Assembly (NCBI RefSeq): GCF_000519005.1
Contig: NZ_JAER01000007.1
Location: 1-64,000 of the forward strand
Length of the DNA: 64,000 nucleotides
Origin: Nocardioides sp. J54
GTDB taxonomy: Bacteria > Actinomycetota > Actinomycetes > Propionibacteriales > Nocardioidaceae
Direction of reading: 5' to 3'
Made by a program: the position numbers and the translations under genes. The notes under the pieces were generated by a model that did not search any database, was not told the DNA's origin, and worked only from the letters and a program-made list of their open reading frames with translations. Below, in pieces: positions 17,608-30,346 of the stretch; position 1 is the first letter of the stretch, and each line of letters opens with the position of its first letter.

Positions 17608-17695
17608 GCCGAGAGGCGTTGCAACGGGAGCCCGATCAGGTGGCGCCCGCCACGCTCGGCCGGATCACCAAGGGCGCCTTCCACTCACTGGAAGG
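17608..17695 (+). promoter_or_regulatory. Probable S-adenosylhomocysteine (SAH) riboswitch of metH
   Basis: P1 pairs GCCGAG (17608-17613) with CTCGGC (17655-17660). Between them lies the SAH-class core AGGCGTTGCAACGGGAG. A pseudoknot can form between AGGCG (17614-17618) and CGCCT (17675-17679). A downstream hairpin pairs CCTTCC (17677-17682) with GGAAGG (17690-17695), and that GGAAGG is the Shine-Dalgarno sequence of metH, eight bases before the ATG. The pseudoknot and the sequestering hairpin share bases 17677-17679, so they exclude each other: ligand binding should free the ribosome site and switch metH on. SAH riboswitches upstream of metH are known from other bacteria. The class call is by eye. 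Confidence 0.7.
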
Positions 17696-17702
17696 ATGGG
17701 GC

Positions 17703-21470
<3,768 letters not shown>

Positions 21471-21476
<6 letters not shown>

Positions 21477-21506
21477 GCCGACTGAGCCGACCGGGCCGAC
21501 CGAGCA
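21471..21506. repeat. Short tandem 9-bp repeat at the metH stop codon
   Basis: Four imperfect copies of GACYGRGCC run from 21471. Two are GACTGAGCC and two are degenerate (GACCGGGCC and GACCGAGCA). The metH stop codon TGA lies in the first unit. This looks like replication slippage and has no evident function. Confidence 0.6.
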
Positions 21507-21510
21507 CCCG

Positions 21511-22188
21511 TCACGCCGTGGACCCTGTGCTGACGGCGGCCGCCGCGATCGCCAGGTAGACCCCGGCGACCGGCAGCCGCCGCAGCCGCGGGTGCCGCGG
21601 CGTGCTCCCGCCACCCCGCGCAGCGCGTCGGGTGCGCAGCCGCCTGCCCAGCGCACCGGCCCCGACGGCGTACCCGAGGTCGATCGCGAGTGCCACCAGG
21701 ACGGTCACCAGCCCGAGCACCAGCACCTCGGCCTGCGCTCGCGCACCGGTCGCGCCGGGGGAGAGGAACTGCGGGAGGAAGGCCAGGAAGAACAGCGCGA
21801 CCTTCGGGTTGAGCAGGTTCATCAGCAGCCCGTCGGCGTACACCCGGCGCAGTGACGCCGGGGGTTGGTCCAGCCGTCCCGGGGCGCCGTCCTGGCGGCG
21901 GCGCAGCTCGCGGACGGCGAGGTGGACCAGGTAGGCCGCGCCGAGGTAGCGCAGCACGGCGAACGTCACCGGGCTGGCGGCGATGAGCGCCGAGAGCCCG
22001 AGCGCGGTGGCGAAGGCCCACACCGCCGTGCCGCTCTCGACGCCGAGCACCGACACCACCCCGGCCCGCGTGCCGTGCGCCAGGCTGAGGGTGGTGATGT
22101 AGACGATGTTCGGGCCCGGCATGCCGACCAGGACCACCGACGCAGCAGCGAAGGCGACCAGCTGGGTGGGTTCGAGGACCATGCTCAT
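21511..22188 (-). CDS. LysE/RhtB family amino-acid exporter
   Basis: The 225-residue membrane protein has the LysE family signature VVLVGMPGPNIVYITTLSLAHG near its start, six hydrophobic segments, and the conserved GLLMNLLNPKVALFFLAFLPQ at about residues 118-138. Such proteins export amino acids or similar small molecules. ATG 22188 has a GGAG site seven bases upstream. The gene is divergent from a MocR-type regulator with about 80 bp between starts, a common regulator-transporter layout, so induction by that regulator is likely. The exported compound is not known. Confidence 0.87.
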   Translation of the reverse strand: MSMVLEPTQLVAFAAASVVLVGMPGPNIVYITTLSLAHGTRAGVVSVLGVESGTAVWAFATALGLSALIAASPVTFAVLRYLGAAYLVHLAVRELRRRQDGAPGRLDQPPASLRRVYADGLLMNLLNPKVALFFLAFLPQFLSPGATGARAQAEVLVLGLVTVLVALAIDLGYAVGAGALGRRLRTRRAARGGGSTPRHPRLRRLPVAGVYLAIAAAAVSTGSTA

Positions 22189-22270
22189 CGGGGTGCTCCG
22201 TCCGTGTGTCCGGCGTTTCCCCTAGCGTTGGTGACGAGCGCCCGGCGCGCCCGGGCCAATGGAGGCGCAA

Positions 22271-23713
22271 GTGGACCGTTTTCGGGACCCCGACCAGCTC
22301 GCCCGCCTGCTCGGCGACTGGATGACGACGCCCGGTGCGCTCTACCGCCAGCTCGCCACGGCGCTGGCAGCAGCCGTCGAGGCGGGGGACCTGGTTGCCG
22401 GAGACCGGCTGCCGTCCGAGCGCGACCTCGCCCGCTCCCTGCACGTCAGCCGCGCCACGGTGGTCGCGGCGTACGACGAGTTGCGGGGTCGTGGTGTGGT
22501 CGAGAGCCGGCAGGGGAGCGGCACCCGGGTCGCCCCGCCCACCGAACGCACACCGGCCGCCGTCACCCGACGGCTGCGGCGGGGCCTGGCGACCGGCACC
22601 GTCCGCCGCTTCGACGCCCCGGAGGGCGACGTCATCTCGATGCGGCACGCGCTCGAGGCGGGTGACCCGCGGATCGCGACTGCGCTGTCCGCGGTGCTCG
22701 ACGAGGACCTGCCGGTGCTGCTCGACCAGCCCGGCTACGCGCCCCGCGGGCTCCCTGCGCTCCGGCGCGCGGTCGCCGACCACCACACCCGCCACGAACT
22801 GCCGACGTCCCCCGACCAGGTGCTGATCACCACCGGCACCCAGCAGGCGATCTCCCTCGCCGCCCAGCTGCTGCTCGACCGCGGCGCCACCGTCGCGGTC
22901 GAGTCACCGAGCTGGCCGGGCTGCTTCGACACCTTCAGCGCAGTCGGGGCCCGCATGGTCGGCGTACCCCTCGACGACGACGGCCTGCGCACCGACCGGC
23001 TGCGCGAGGTCCTCGACGCGGAGCAGGTCTCCGCGCTCTTCGTCATGCCGACCTTCCACAACCCGACCGGCACGCTCATGTCGGCGACCCGGCGGCGTGA
23101 GGTCGCCGAGCTGGCCGCACAGCGCGGCGTCCCGGTCGTCGAGGACCTCGCCTACTCGACCGCGCTCACCGCCCCGTCCTCCCGCCCGCCGCCGCTGGCG
23201 GCGTTCACGCCCGACGCCGGCCGCGTCCTCACCGTGGGCTCGCTGTCGAAGGCGCTCTGGGCCGGCCTGCGGGTCGGCTGGGTCCGGGCCAGCGCCGCGG
23301 ACGTCGAACGCCTCGGCCTGCTCAAGGCCAACGCCGACATGGGCACCCCGCTCCTCGAGCAGGCGGTCGCCGCCCGCCTGCTGCCCGACCTGCCCGCGTT
23401 CGCGGCCGACCGCACCGCCGACGCCCGCGGGCGCCTCGCCCATGCCGCCGCCCTGATGGCCGAGCACCTGCCCGACTGGCAGTGGCGCGAGCCCGCGGGC
23501 GGCACGGCCCTGTGGGTCCGGCTGCCCGAGTACGACGCCTCCGTGCTCGCCCGGGTCGCGCTCCGCCACGGGGTCGAGGTCACCCCGGGCCGCGAGACCG
23601 ACCCGACCGGCGCGTGGGACGACCACCTGCGGCTGCCGTTCACCTTCCCCCCGGACGTCATGGCCGAGGCGGTCCGCCGCCTCGCCGCGGCCGACGCCGA
23701 GGTCCGCGGCTGA
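22271..23713 (+). CDS. MocR/PdxR family regulator (GntR helix-turn-helix fused to aminotransferase domain)
   Basis: The N-terminal ~70 residues are a GntR winged helix (ALYRQLATALAAAVEAGDLV, LPSERDLARSLHVSRATVVA). A linker leads to a fold-type I aminotransferase-like domain (about 130-480). This domain has the PLP lysine in VGSLSKALWAGLRVGW and other PLP-site motifs (TGTQQAISLAAQLLL, PTFHNPTGTLMS). MocR proteins bind PLP and regulate genes of PLP, GABA or amino-acid metabolism. GTG 22271 is chosen because GGAGG sits five bases upstream; ATG 22259 overlaps that site and lacks its own. It is divergent from the LysE exporter, its probable target. Confidence 0.88.
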   Translation: MDRFRDPDQLARLLGDWMTTPGALYRQLATALAAAVEAGDLVAGDRLPSERDLARSLHVSRATVVAAYDELRGRGVVESRQGSGTRVAPPTERTPAAVTRRLRRGLATGTVRRFDAPEGDVISMRHALEAGDPRIATALSAVLDEDLPVLLDQPGYAPRGLPALRRAVADHHTRHELPTSPDQVLITTGTQQAISLAAQLLLDRGATVAVESPSWPGCFDTFSAVGARMVGVPLDDDGLRTDRLREVLDAEQVSALFVMPTFHNPTGTLMSATRRREVAELAAQRGVPVVEDLAYSTALTAPSSRPPPLAAFTPDAGRVLTVGSLSKALWAGLRVGWVRASAADVERLGLLKANADMGTPLLEQAVAARLLPDLPAFAADRTADARGRLAHAAALMAEHLPDWQWREPAGGTALWVRLPEYDASVLARVALRHGVEVTPGRETDPTGAWDDHLRLPFTFPPDVMAEAVRRLAAADAEVRG

Positions 23714-23756
23714 AGCCCGGTCGGGGCACCCTCACCAGGCGACCGGGAAATTGAAG

Positions 23757-23790
23757 GACCCCGCAGGCGTCTCGGGTCACCTGCGGGGTC
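23757..23790 (+). terminator. Terminator hairpin after the MocR gene
   Basis: GACCCCGCAGG and CCTGCGGGGTC form a perfect 11-bp stem with a 12-nt loop, 43 bp downstream of the stop codon. This is one of the strongest hairpins in the window. Confidence 0.8.
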
Positions 23791-23907
23791 GGGTCCCATG
23801 ATGGCGCAGCGCAGGCCGCTTGTCCCGGGAACGAACGAAATCCGGCAGAAATCCTGTCCGACTGCGAGCACGGCAGCTCCGTCGGACCCTGCTGGAATGA
23901 TCGGTCC

Positions 23908-24321
23908 ATGTCAGGAGCGCCGTTCACGACGAACTTCCCCCGCCCCGAGGACCTGCTGGCGGGCATGGACCTCGACGACGTCGACGACCTGGAGACACTC
24001 CTGATGATGGCGATCGACCGTCCCCTCACGCTCGTGCCCGAGGAGGTCGACGGCGGCCCCGGGATCGAGGTCGTGGTCCACAGCGACGACTGCTCGATCG
24101 GGACCGTCGTGCCGTTCCCGGTGAGCGTCGCCGAGCTCGTCCGCACGGCCGCCGAGACCGCGGTCGACGTGGGCACGTGGACCGGCGCAGGCGTCACGCG
24201 GGGCGACCCGCCGGACTTCCGGGCGCTGCCTGACGGCGACCTGGTGGCCGTGCTGCAGGACGCGCTGGGCAGGACCCGCCTGCTCAACCTCCTCGACGGC
24301 GGTGACGAGGACCTCGGGTGA
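23908..24321 (+). CDS. Hypothetical acidic protein
   Basis: I do not recognise this 137-residue protein. It is strongly acidic, with DLLAGMDLDDVDDLETLLMM near residues 16-35 and a closing LLDGGDEDLG. It has no signal peptide, membrane segment or cysteine pair. The middle part (IEVVVHSDDCSIGTVVPFPV) looks like alternating beta strands, and residues 75-135 look helical. Codon use is like that of its neighbours and it stands as a single transcription unit between a strong terminator and the HAD gene. Confidence 0.6.
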   Translation: MSGAPFTTNFPRPEDLLAGMDLDDVDDLETLLMMAIDRPLTLVPEEVDGGPGIEVVVHSDDCSIGTVVPFPVSVAELVRTAAETAVDVGTWTGAGVTRGDPPDFRALPDGDLVAVLQDALGRTRLLNLLDGGDEDLG

Positions 24322-24415
24322 GCCGCGCGAGGTGACCGTCGGGGGAGGTGCCGCTGCTGCCAGCGCCTAGGGTGGGAGGCCGGACGTACCGACCGCATCG
24401 AGCCCGGAGGACACC

Positions 24416-25111
24416 CTGAGCACGCCACCCCCTCGTGGATCCGCTGACCCGACCGACACCGGTGGCCGGCGACTGCCGGCCGCCGTGCTGTGGGACATGG
24501 ACGGCACGCTGGTCGACACCGAGCCGTACTGGATGGCGACGGAGACCGCGATCGCCGAGGAGCACGGCGGGACGTGGACGCACGAGGACGCGATGAGCCT
24601 GGTCGGCAACGACCTGCTCACGTCGGGGCGCTACATCAAGGACCGGCTCGGGCTCGACCAGTCGCCCGAGGAGGTCGTCGAGCTGCTGCTCGACGGCGTG
24701 GTGGCGAAGGTGCGCCACGCGGTGCCGTGGTGCGCGGGGTCGCGGGAGCTGCTGCTCGCGCTCCGGAAGGCCGGCGTGCCGTGCGGCTTGGTCACGATGT
24801 CGTACGAACGCTTCGTGGCGCCGATCCTCGAGCACCTGCCGCCGGAGACGTTCCGGGTGATCGTGACCGGTGACATGGTCAGCCAGGGCAAGCCGCACCC
24901 CGAGGCCTACCTCACCGCGGCGGCCGCCCTCGGCGTCGACGCGGCGGACTGCGTCGCGATCGAGGACTCGCCGACCGGAGCCCGCTCGGCCGAGTCGGCC
25001 GGGTGCCGCGTCCTGGTGGTGCCGAACCACGTGCCCGTGCCCGAGGGGCCGCAGCGGGTCTTCCGCGACACCCTCGAGGGCCTCACCCCCGAGGACCTGG
25101 CTGCCCTGTGA
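24416..25111 (+). CDS. HAD family phosphatase (beta-phosphoglucomutase-like), probable CTG start
   Basis: The protein has the HAD motifs: LWDMDGTLVDTEPYW (nucleophile Asp and acid Asp), the cap helices, VTMSYERFVAP (motif II Thr/Ser), the motif III Lys in SQGKPHPEAYL, and CVAIEDSPTGARSA (motif IV). Conventional starts give GTG 24485, which cuts into the first beta strand and has no ribosome site. An in-frame CTG at 24416 has GGAGG five bases upstream and would add the leader STPPPRGSADPTDTGG before the domain, giving 231 residues. I therefore propose a rare CTG start. The substrate is an unknown sugar or nucleotide phosphate. The 3' end overlaps the convergent RecB-like gene by 29 bp. Confidence 0.8.
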   Translation: MSTPPPRGSADPTDTGGRRLPAAVLWDMDGTLVDTEPYWMATETAIAEEHGGTWTHEDAMSLVGNDLLTSGRYIKDRLGLDQSPEEVVELLLDGVVAKVRHAVPWCAGSRELLLALRKAGVPCGLVTMSYERFVAPILEHLPPETFRVIVTGDMVSQGKPHPEAYLTAAAALGVDAADCVAIEDSPTGARSAESAGCRVLVVPNHVPVPEGPQRVFRDTLEGLTPEDLAAL

Positions 25112-26015
25112 CGTCGACCGGCTCCCCGGCCGCGTCGGGCTCGGGCTCGGTCTCTGGCCACGGCGGGGGAGTGCCGCCGTACGCCGGGCAGCGGACCTGG
25201 TGGGAGCACCAGGTGCAGCCGGCTCCCTTGCGCGGCTGGAACTCCCGGAGCTCGGTGGCGGCGCGGATCGCGTCCCAGACCGCGAGCACCTTGCGCTCGG
25301 TGGCGAGCAGGTCCTGCTCGTCGGGCTCGTAGGTCAGCACCTCGCTGTTGCCGAGGTAGACCAGCTGGAGCACCTTGGGCACGACGCCGCGCATCCGCCA
25401 CAGCACCAGGGCGTAGAAGCGGAGCTGGAAGAGGGCCTTGGCCTCGAACATCACGTGCGGCGAGGCGCCGGACTTGTAGTCGACGACCCGGATGGCGCCG
25501 TCGGGGGCGACGTCGACCCGGTCGATGACGCCGCGGAGGAGCAGCTTGCTGTCGGTCAGCGTCTCGACGTACAGCTCACGCTCGGCCGGCTCGAGCCGGC
25601 GCGGGTCCTCGAGCGAGAAGTAGCGGGCGAGCACCTCGCGGCACGACGCCAGCCAGCCGACGATCTCGGGGCCGTCCTCGGGGAACATCGACGCCACCGC
25701 GGGCTCGACCTCCTGCAGCTCCGCCCACGCCGGCTCCAGCATCGTCTCGGCGCGCTCGGGCGTGCGCTCGGCGGCGGGCAGGTCGAAGAGCTGCTCCAGC
25801 ACCCGGTGCACCACCGTGCCGCGCACGGCCGCCGGGGAGGGTGGCTCCGGGAGCCGGTCGATGCTGCGGAAGCGGTACTGCAGCGGGCAGTTGAGGAAGT
25901 CGGCCACCCGCGACGGCGAGAGCGCGCCCAGCACGTCGACGCCGTCGACGCGCGTGCCCCGCCGCTCCGCCGGGTCGGCCGGCTCGACACCGGTCGGCGC
26001 TGGTGTGGTCGTCAT
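25083..26015 (-). CDS. RecB-family PD-(D/E)XK nuclease
   Basis: The 310-residue protein is a single nuclease domain like the AddB/RecB C-terminus. It begins with LSPSRVADFLNCPLQYRFR and has RGTVVHRVLEQLF, the catalytic core GVIDRVDVAPDGAIRVVDYKSG (Asp ... Asp-x-Lys) and the C-terminal cysteine set CTWCSHQVRCPAYG. With the N-terminal Cys these four cysteines probably hold a 4Fe-4S cluster. Genes of this type (Rv2119-like) sit near the actinobacterial proteasome locus. The role in DNA repair is inferred from the fold. Its stop lies inside the end of the convergent HAD gene. Confidence 0.85.
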   Translation of the reverse strand: MTTTPAPTGVEPADPAERRGTRVDGVDVLGALSPSRVADFLNCPLQYRFRSIDRLPEPPSPAAVRGTVVHRVLEQLFDLPAAERTPERAETMLEPAWAELQEVEPAVASMFPEDGPEIVGWLASCREVLARYFSLEDPRRLEPAERELYVETLTDSKLLLRGVIDRVDVAPDGAIRVVDYKSGASPHVMFEAKALFQLRFYALVLWRMRGVVPKVLQLVYLGNSEVLTYEPDEQDLLATERKVLAVWDAIRAATELREFQPRKGAGCTWCSHQVRCPAYGGTPPPWPETEPEPDAAGEPVDVTGQPGPRG

Positions 26016-26110
26016 GGCTCGACCCTAGGCGAGCCCTCCGACACTGCCTCGACCCTGCCTCGACACTGCCTCGGCGCAACCGGTGGCGGCGGCCCGGATA
26101 GCCTCGCAGT

Positions 26111-27241
26111 GTGTCGACCTCCCGCCCCGCCCCGCCGCGCCCTCCCGTCCCGCGCGGCATGTTCCGGATCGGCCGGATCGCGGGCAGCGACGTGCTCGTC
26201 TCGACGTCGTGGTTCCTCGTCGCCGCCCTGATCGCCTGGATCATGGGCCCGCGAGTGGACCAGGTACAGCCCGGTCTGGGCGGCTGGAAGTACGTCGTCG
26301 GGCTGGCGTTCGCGATGGCCCTCTACCTGGCGATCCTGCTGCACGAGGCGTCGCACGCGCTGATGGCGCGGCGGTTCGGGTTCCGCGTCGAGTCGATCAC
26401 CCTGCACTTCCTCGGCGGCGCCACCGCGATCGACGGCGAGGCCCGCCGCCCGGGCCAGGAGTTCTGGATCGCGGTGGTCGGCCCGATCACGTCGCTCGCG
26501 GTCGGCGCCGCCGCCCTGGGCCTGTGGTACCTCACCCCCGAGGGCCTGCTGCTCCTCGTCATCGAGGGCCTCGCCGGCGCGAACATCATCATCGGCGTCC
26601 TCAACCTCGTCCCCGGACTGCCGCTCGACGGCGGGCGGGTGCTCAAGGCCGGCATCTGGGCCGTCACCGGCAAGGTGCACACCGGCACTGTCGTGGCCGC
26701 CTGGGGTGGCCGGGTCGTCGCGCTCGCGGTGGCGGCGTGGGCGGTGCTCAGCGCCGGGCAGGGGTACGTCGTCAACCCGATCGTGCTCGCGATCGTCGCG
26801 GTCTTCCTGTGGACGGGCGCGAGCCAGTCGATCGCTGCAGCGAAGGTCGTGCGCCAGCTCTCGACCGTGGCCGCCCGGGACCTCGCCCGGGCCGCCCTGA
26901 CGGTCCCCGAGGACCTGCCGCTGGCCGAGGCGCTGCGCCGGGCCGAGGAGGCCGGCGTGCGCGGCATCGTCACCACGACCTCCGCCGGCCGTCCCGTCGG
27001 CGTGGTCTCCGAGGAGGCCGTTCGCGCCGTCCCGGTCGAGCGGACGCCGTGGGTCGCCGTGTCCACCGTCGCCCGCACCGTCACCGACGGTCGCGCCCTG
27101 CCCCTGGGCATCGCCGGCGACGACCTGCTGGCCGCGCTGCGCCGGACCCCGTCCTCGGAGTACGTCCTCGTCGGCGAGGACGGCCGCGTCGCCGGCGTGC
27201 TCGCGACGGCCGACATCATCCGGGCGATGCGGAACCGATAG
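26111..27241 (+). CDS. Site-2 protease type (M50) membrane metalloprotease with CBS domains
   Basis: This 376-residue protein has four to six membrane segments. The zinc motif HEASH is in AILLHEASHALMARR (about residues 77-91), and the second zinc site lies in NLVPGLPLDGGRVLKA (about 163-178). Two CBS-like repeats occupy the C-terminal ~110 residues (LPLAEALRRAEEAGVRGIVTT and GRVAGVLATADIIRAM). Such enzymes cut substrates within the membrane and the CBS part senses nucleotides. The substrate is unknown; anti-sigma factors are typical. GTG 26111 is the start used. It lies 9 bp upstream of trmI, so the two are co-transcribed. Confidence 0.87.
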   Translation: MSTSRPAPPRPPVPRGMFRIGRIAGSDVLVSTSWFLVAALIAWIMGPRVDQVQPGLGGWKYVVGLAFAMALYLAILLHEASHALMARRFGFRVESITLHFLGGATAIDGEARRPGQEFWIAVVGPITSLAVGAAALGLWYLTPEGLLLLVIEGLAGANIIIGVLNLVPGLPLDGGRVLKAGIWAVTGKVHTGTVVAAWGGRVVALAVAAWAVLSAGQGYVVNPIVLAIVAVFLWTGASQSIAAAKVVRQLSTVAARDLARAALTVPEDLPLAEALRRAEEAGVRGIVTTTSAGRPVGVVSEEAVRAVPVERTPWVAVSTVARTVTDGRALPLGIAGDDLLAALRRTPSSEYVLVGEDGRVAGVLATADIIRAMRNR

Positions 27242-27250
27242 ATTGCGCCG

Positions 27251-28195
27251 GTGAGCGACGCAACCCCCGACGTACCCCAGGACGCCTGGTCCGGCGTGCA
27301 CCGCGGCCCCCTGCGCGCAGGGGAGTGGGTCCGCCTCGTGGACGCCAAGGGCCGCAAGCACAACTTCGCGCTCGAGCCAGGCAAGCGGTTCTTCTCCAAC
27401 AAGGGCCACATCGAGCACGACGAGCTGATCGGCCGCGAGGAGGGCTTCACCGTCACCTCCTCGATCGGCGGTGAGTACCTCGTCTTCCGGCCGCTGCTGT
27501 CGGAGTACGTCGTGTCCATGCCGCGCGGCGCGGCCGTGGTCTACCCCAAGGACTCGGCGCAGATCATCGCGATGGCCGACATCTTCCCGGGCGCCCACGT
27601 CGTCGAAGCCGGCGTCGGCTCCGGCGCGCTGACCTGCTCGCTGCTGCGCGCCGTGGGCCCGCACGGCCGCGTGTCGTCGTACGAGCGCCGCGAGGAGTTC
27701 GCCGACGTCGCGCGCCGCAACGTCACCCAGTTCTTCGGCGGCGACCACCCCGCCTGGCAGCTCACCCTCGGCGACCTCGCCGAGGCGCTGCCGGCGTCGG
27801 GGGAGCGCTGCGACCGGATCATCCTCGACATGCTCGCGCCGTGGGACTGCCTCGACGCCGCCGCCGACGCCCTGCTGCCCGGCGGCATCGTCTGCGCGTA
27901 CGTCGCCACCACGACCCAGCTGTCGAAGTTCGTCGAGGCCGTCCGGGTCCACGGCGGCTTCACCGAGCCCAGCCCGTGGGAGTCGCTGGTCCGCGACTGG
28001 CACGTCGAGGGCCTCGCCGTGCGCCCCGGCCACAAGATGATCGGCCACACCGCCTTCCTCGTCACCGCCCGCCGCATGGCCCCGGGCCAGCGGGCCCCGC
28101 TGAAGAAGCGCCGTCCTGCCCCGGGCGCGTACGGGCCGGACTACACCGGCCCCCGCCCGCCGGGCGTGCCCGGCGGGCCGGCCGAGGAGGAGTGA
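27251..28195 (+). CDS. trmI: tRNA (adenine-58-N1)-methyltransferase
   Basis: The 314-residue protein is the SAM-dependent enzyme forming m1A58 in the T-loop of tRNA. The N-terminal [20 protein letters not shown] beta domain is typical. The SAM-binding motif is [16 protein letters not shown] (about residues 117-132) and the catalytic loop is [11 protein letters not shown]. The basic, proline-rich C-terminal tail ([15 protein letters not shown]) varies in the family. It is the Rv2118c counterpart, standing in the usual place before arc. Two tandem repeat elements separate it from arc. Confidence 0.92.
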   Translation: MSDATPDVPQDAWSGVHRGPLRAGEWVRLVDAKGRKHNFALEPGKRFFSNKGHIEHDELIGREEGFTVTSSIGGEYLVFRPLLSEYVVSMPRGAAVVYPKDSAQIIAMADIFPGAHVVEAGVGSGALTCSLLRAVGPHGRVSSYERREEFADVARRNVTQFFGGDHPAWQLTLGDLAEALPASGERCDRIILDMLAPWDCLDAAADALLPGGIVCAYVATTTQLSKFVEAVRVHGGFTEPSPWESLVRDWHVEGLAVRPGHKMIGHTAFLVTARRMAPGQRAPLKKRRPAPGAYGPDYTGPRPPGVPGGPAEEE

Positions 28196-28215
28196 GGCCG
28201 GGCTGGCCGGAGGGT

Positions 28216-28275
28216 TGCGGTTTGGTCCCAAACCGCAACAAATCCGGGCCTGGAGCTGCAGTTTCTGCCCAATCG
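28216..28275 (+). repeat. 60-bp element, copy 4 (forward)
   Basis: The palindrome is at 28216-28237 and is perfect. The half-site TGCAGTTTCTGCCCAATCG is at 28257-28275. The register is 41 bp. It starts 20 bp after the trmI stop codon. Confidence 0.9.
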
Positions 28276-28350
28276 TGGACCTCCCGGGCCGACCAGGCAG
28301 CCAACTGGAGGCTCCGGCCAGACCACGCCGTGTCGACCGGGCACGGACAT

Positions 28351-28410
28351 TGCGGTTTGGTCCCAAACGGCAGGAATCAGGCCTGAGAACCTGCAGTTCC
28401 TGCCCAATCG
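28351..28410 (+). repeat. 60-bp element, copy 5 (forward)
   Basis: The palindrome is at 28351-28372 with one mismatch (ACGGCA for ACCGCA at its right end). The half-site TGCAGTTCCTGCCCAATCG is at 28392-28410. The register is 41 bp. Copies 4 and 5 are tandem with a 135-bp period. The remaining bases of the 325-bp trmI-arc gap (28411-28520) hold the arc leader with an AGGAGG ribosome site at 28507-28512. Confidence 0.88.
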
Positions 28411-28520
28411 GCACTCCACAACCCCCACGCGCCCCGCAACCGAATCGTTGCCGTCCAGGCGTGGCGAACCACTTCCCTCCACCACCCTCGCGAGTAGGGT
28501 CGGGACAGGAGGTGTGCCAC

Positions 28521-30281
28521 ATGACGAGCACGGGAGAAGGCACGGGTAGCCACCGCTCTCCGAGCCGCGAGGAGCTGGAGGAGCAGGTCCGGTACCTCGA
28601 GGGCGAGGTTCACGACCTGCGCCGCCGGATGACCGAGGCGCCGGGCGGCGGCAGCCGCTCGCTCGAGATGAGGCTCGCCGACGCCCAGCGCTCGCTGGCC
28701 GCGGTGACCGCCCAGAACGAGCGCCTGGCCAGCACGCTGCGCGACGCGCGCGACCAGATCATGAAGCTGAAGGAGGAGGTCGACCGGCTCGCGCAGCCGC
28801 CGGCCGGCTTCGGCACCTTCCTGCAGCGCAACGAGGACGACTCGGTCGACGTGTTCACCGGCGGGCGCAAGCTCCGGGTGAGCGTGAGCCCGGCGGTCGA
28901 CCTCGACACCCTGCGGCGCGGCCAGGAGGTCATGCTCAACGAGGCCCTCAACGTCGTCGCCGCCTTCGACTACGAGACGGTCGGCGAGGTCGTCATGCTC
29001 AAAGAGGTGCTCGCCGACGGCGAGCGCGTCCTGGTCATCGCCAACGCCGACGAGGAGCGGGTGGTCCGGCTGGCGGAGCCGCTGCTCGACGAGACGCTGC
29101 GCGCCGGCGACTCGCTGCTGCTGGACTCCCGCGCCGGCTACGTCTACGAGAAGGTCCCCAAGTCGGAGGTCGAGGAGCTGGTCCTCGAGGAGGTTCCCGA
29201 CATCACCTACGAGACCATCGGCGGCCTGGGCAACCAGATCGAGATGATCCAGGACGCGGTCGAGCTGCCGTACCTCCACCCCGAGCTGTTCGCCGAGCAC
29301 GAGCTCAAGCCGCCGAAGGGCATCCTGCTCTACGGCCCGCCGGGCTGCGGCAAGACGCTGATCGCCAAGGCGGTCGCCAACTCGCTGGCGAAGAAGGTCG
29401 CGGCGAAGACGGGCGCGGAGGGGAAGTCGTACTTCCTCAACATCAAGGGCCCCGAGCTGCTCAACAAGTACGTCGGCGAGACGGAGCGCCACATCCGGCT
29501 GGTGTTCCAGCGGGCCCGTGAGAAGGCCAGCTCGGGCACGCCGGTCATCGTGTTCTTCGACGAGATGGACTCCCTGTTCCGCACCCGCGGCTCGGGCGTC
29601 TCCTCCGACGTCGAGAACACGATCGTCCCGCAGCTGCTCAGCGAGATCGACGGTGTCGAGCTGCTGGAGAACGTCCTGGTCATCGGCGCCTCGAACCGCG
29701 AGGACATGATCGACCCGGCGATCCTGCGCCCGGGCCGGCTCGACGTGAAGATCAAGATCGAGCGCCCCGACGCGGAGTCGGCGCGCGACATCTTCAGCAA
29801 GTACCTCACGCCGAGCCTGCCGGTCCACCCCGACGACATCGCCGAGTTCGGCGGCAACAAGGACAGCGCCGTCGCCGGCATGATCCGTGCGACCGTGGAG
29901 CGGATGTACGCCGAGACCGAGGAGAACCGCTTCCTCGAGGTGACCTACGCCAACGGCGACAAGGAGGTCCTCTACTTCAAGGACTTCAACTCCGGCGCCA
30001 TGATCCAGAACATCGTCGACCGGGCGAAGAAGATGGCCATCAAGGACTTCCTCGACCACGACCAGAAGGGCCTGCGGGTCTCGCACCTGCTCCAGGCCTG
30101 CGTCGACGAGTTCAAGGAGAACGAGGACCTGCCCAACACGACCAACCCCGACGACTGGGCGCGGATCTCGGGCAAGAAGGGCGAGCGGATCGTGTTCATC
30201 CGCACGCTCATCACCGGCAAGCAGGGCACCGAGCCCGGCCGGTCGATCGACACGGTCAGCAACACGGGTCAATATCTCTGA
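28521..30281 (+). CDS. arc: Proteasome-associated AAA ATPase (ARC/Mpa)
   Basis: The 586-residue ATPase recognises Pup and unfolds tagged proteins into the 20S core. Residues ~15-95 form the coiled coil that binds Pup ([34 protein letters not shown]). Two OB folds follow to about residue 230. The AAA module carries Walker A GPPGCGKT near 272, Walker [10 protein letters not shown] near 343, and the arginine-finger region LRPGRLD. The protein ends in GQYL, the gate-opening C-terminus also found in Mpa. ATG 28521 has a strong AGGAGG site eight bases upstream. Confidence 0.97.
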   Translation: MTSTGEGTGSHRSPSREELEEQVRYLEGEVHDLRRRMTEAPGGGSRSLEMRLADAQRSLAAVTAQNERLASTLRDARDQIMKLKEEVDRLAQPPAGFGTFLQRNEDDSVDVFTGGRKLRVSVSPAVDLDTLRRGQEVMLNEALNVVAAFDYETVGEVVMLKEVLADGERVLVIANADEERVVRLAEPLLDETLRAGDSLLLDSRAGYVYEKVPKSEVEELVLEEVPDITYETIGGLGNQIEMIQDAVELPYLHPELFAEHELKPPKGILLYGPPGCGKTLIAKAVANSLAKKVAAKTGAEGKSYFLNIKGPELLNKYVGETERHIRLVFQRAREKASSGTPVIVFFDEMDSLFRTRGSGVSSDVENTIVPQLLSEIDGVELLENVLVIGASNREDMIDPAILRPGRLDVKIKIERPDAESARDIFSKYLTPSLPVHPDDIAEFGGNKDSAVAGMIRATVERMYAETEENRFLEVTYANGDKEVLYFKDFNSGAMIQNIVDRAKKMAIKDFLDHDQKGLRVSHLLQACVDEFKENEDLPNTTNPDDWARISGKKGERIVFIRTLITGKQGTEPGRSIDTVSNTGQYL

Positions 30282-30292
30282 CATCTGTTGGT

Positions 30293-30313
30293 GGGACCTG
30301 AGAAGGTGGTCCC
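30293..30313 (+). terminator. Small hairpin after arc
   Basis: GGGACC and GGTCCC form a 6-bp stem with a 9-nt loop, starting eleven bases after the arc stop. It lies in the leader of the 25-codon gene, so it may be an attenuator or processing site rather than a full terminator. Confidence 0.35.
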
Positions 30314-30346
30314 GCACGCAACCGACTACTCCTGAAGGAGCCACCT

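Noticed and set aside
17598..17702. Extended N-terminus of MetH starting at 17598
   Set aside because: This stretch forms the riboswitch and contains the ribosome site for ATG 17703.
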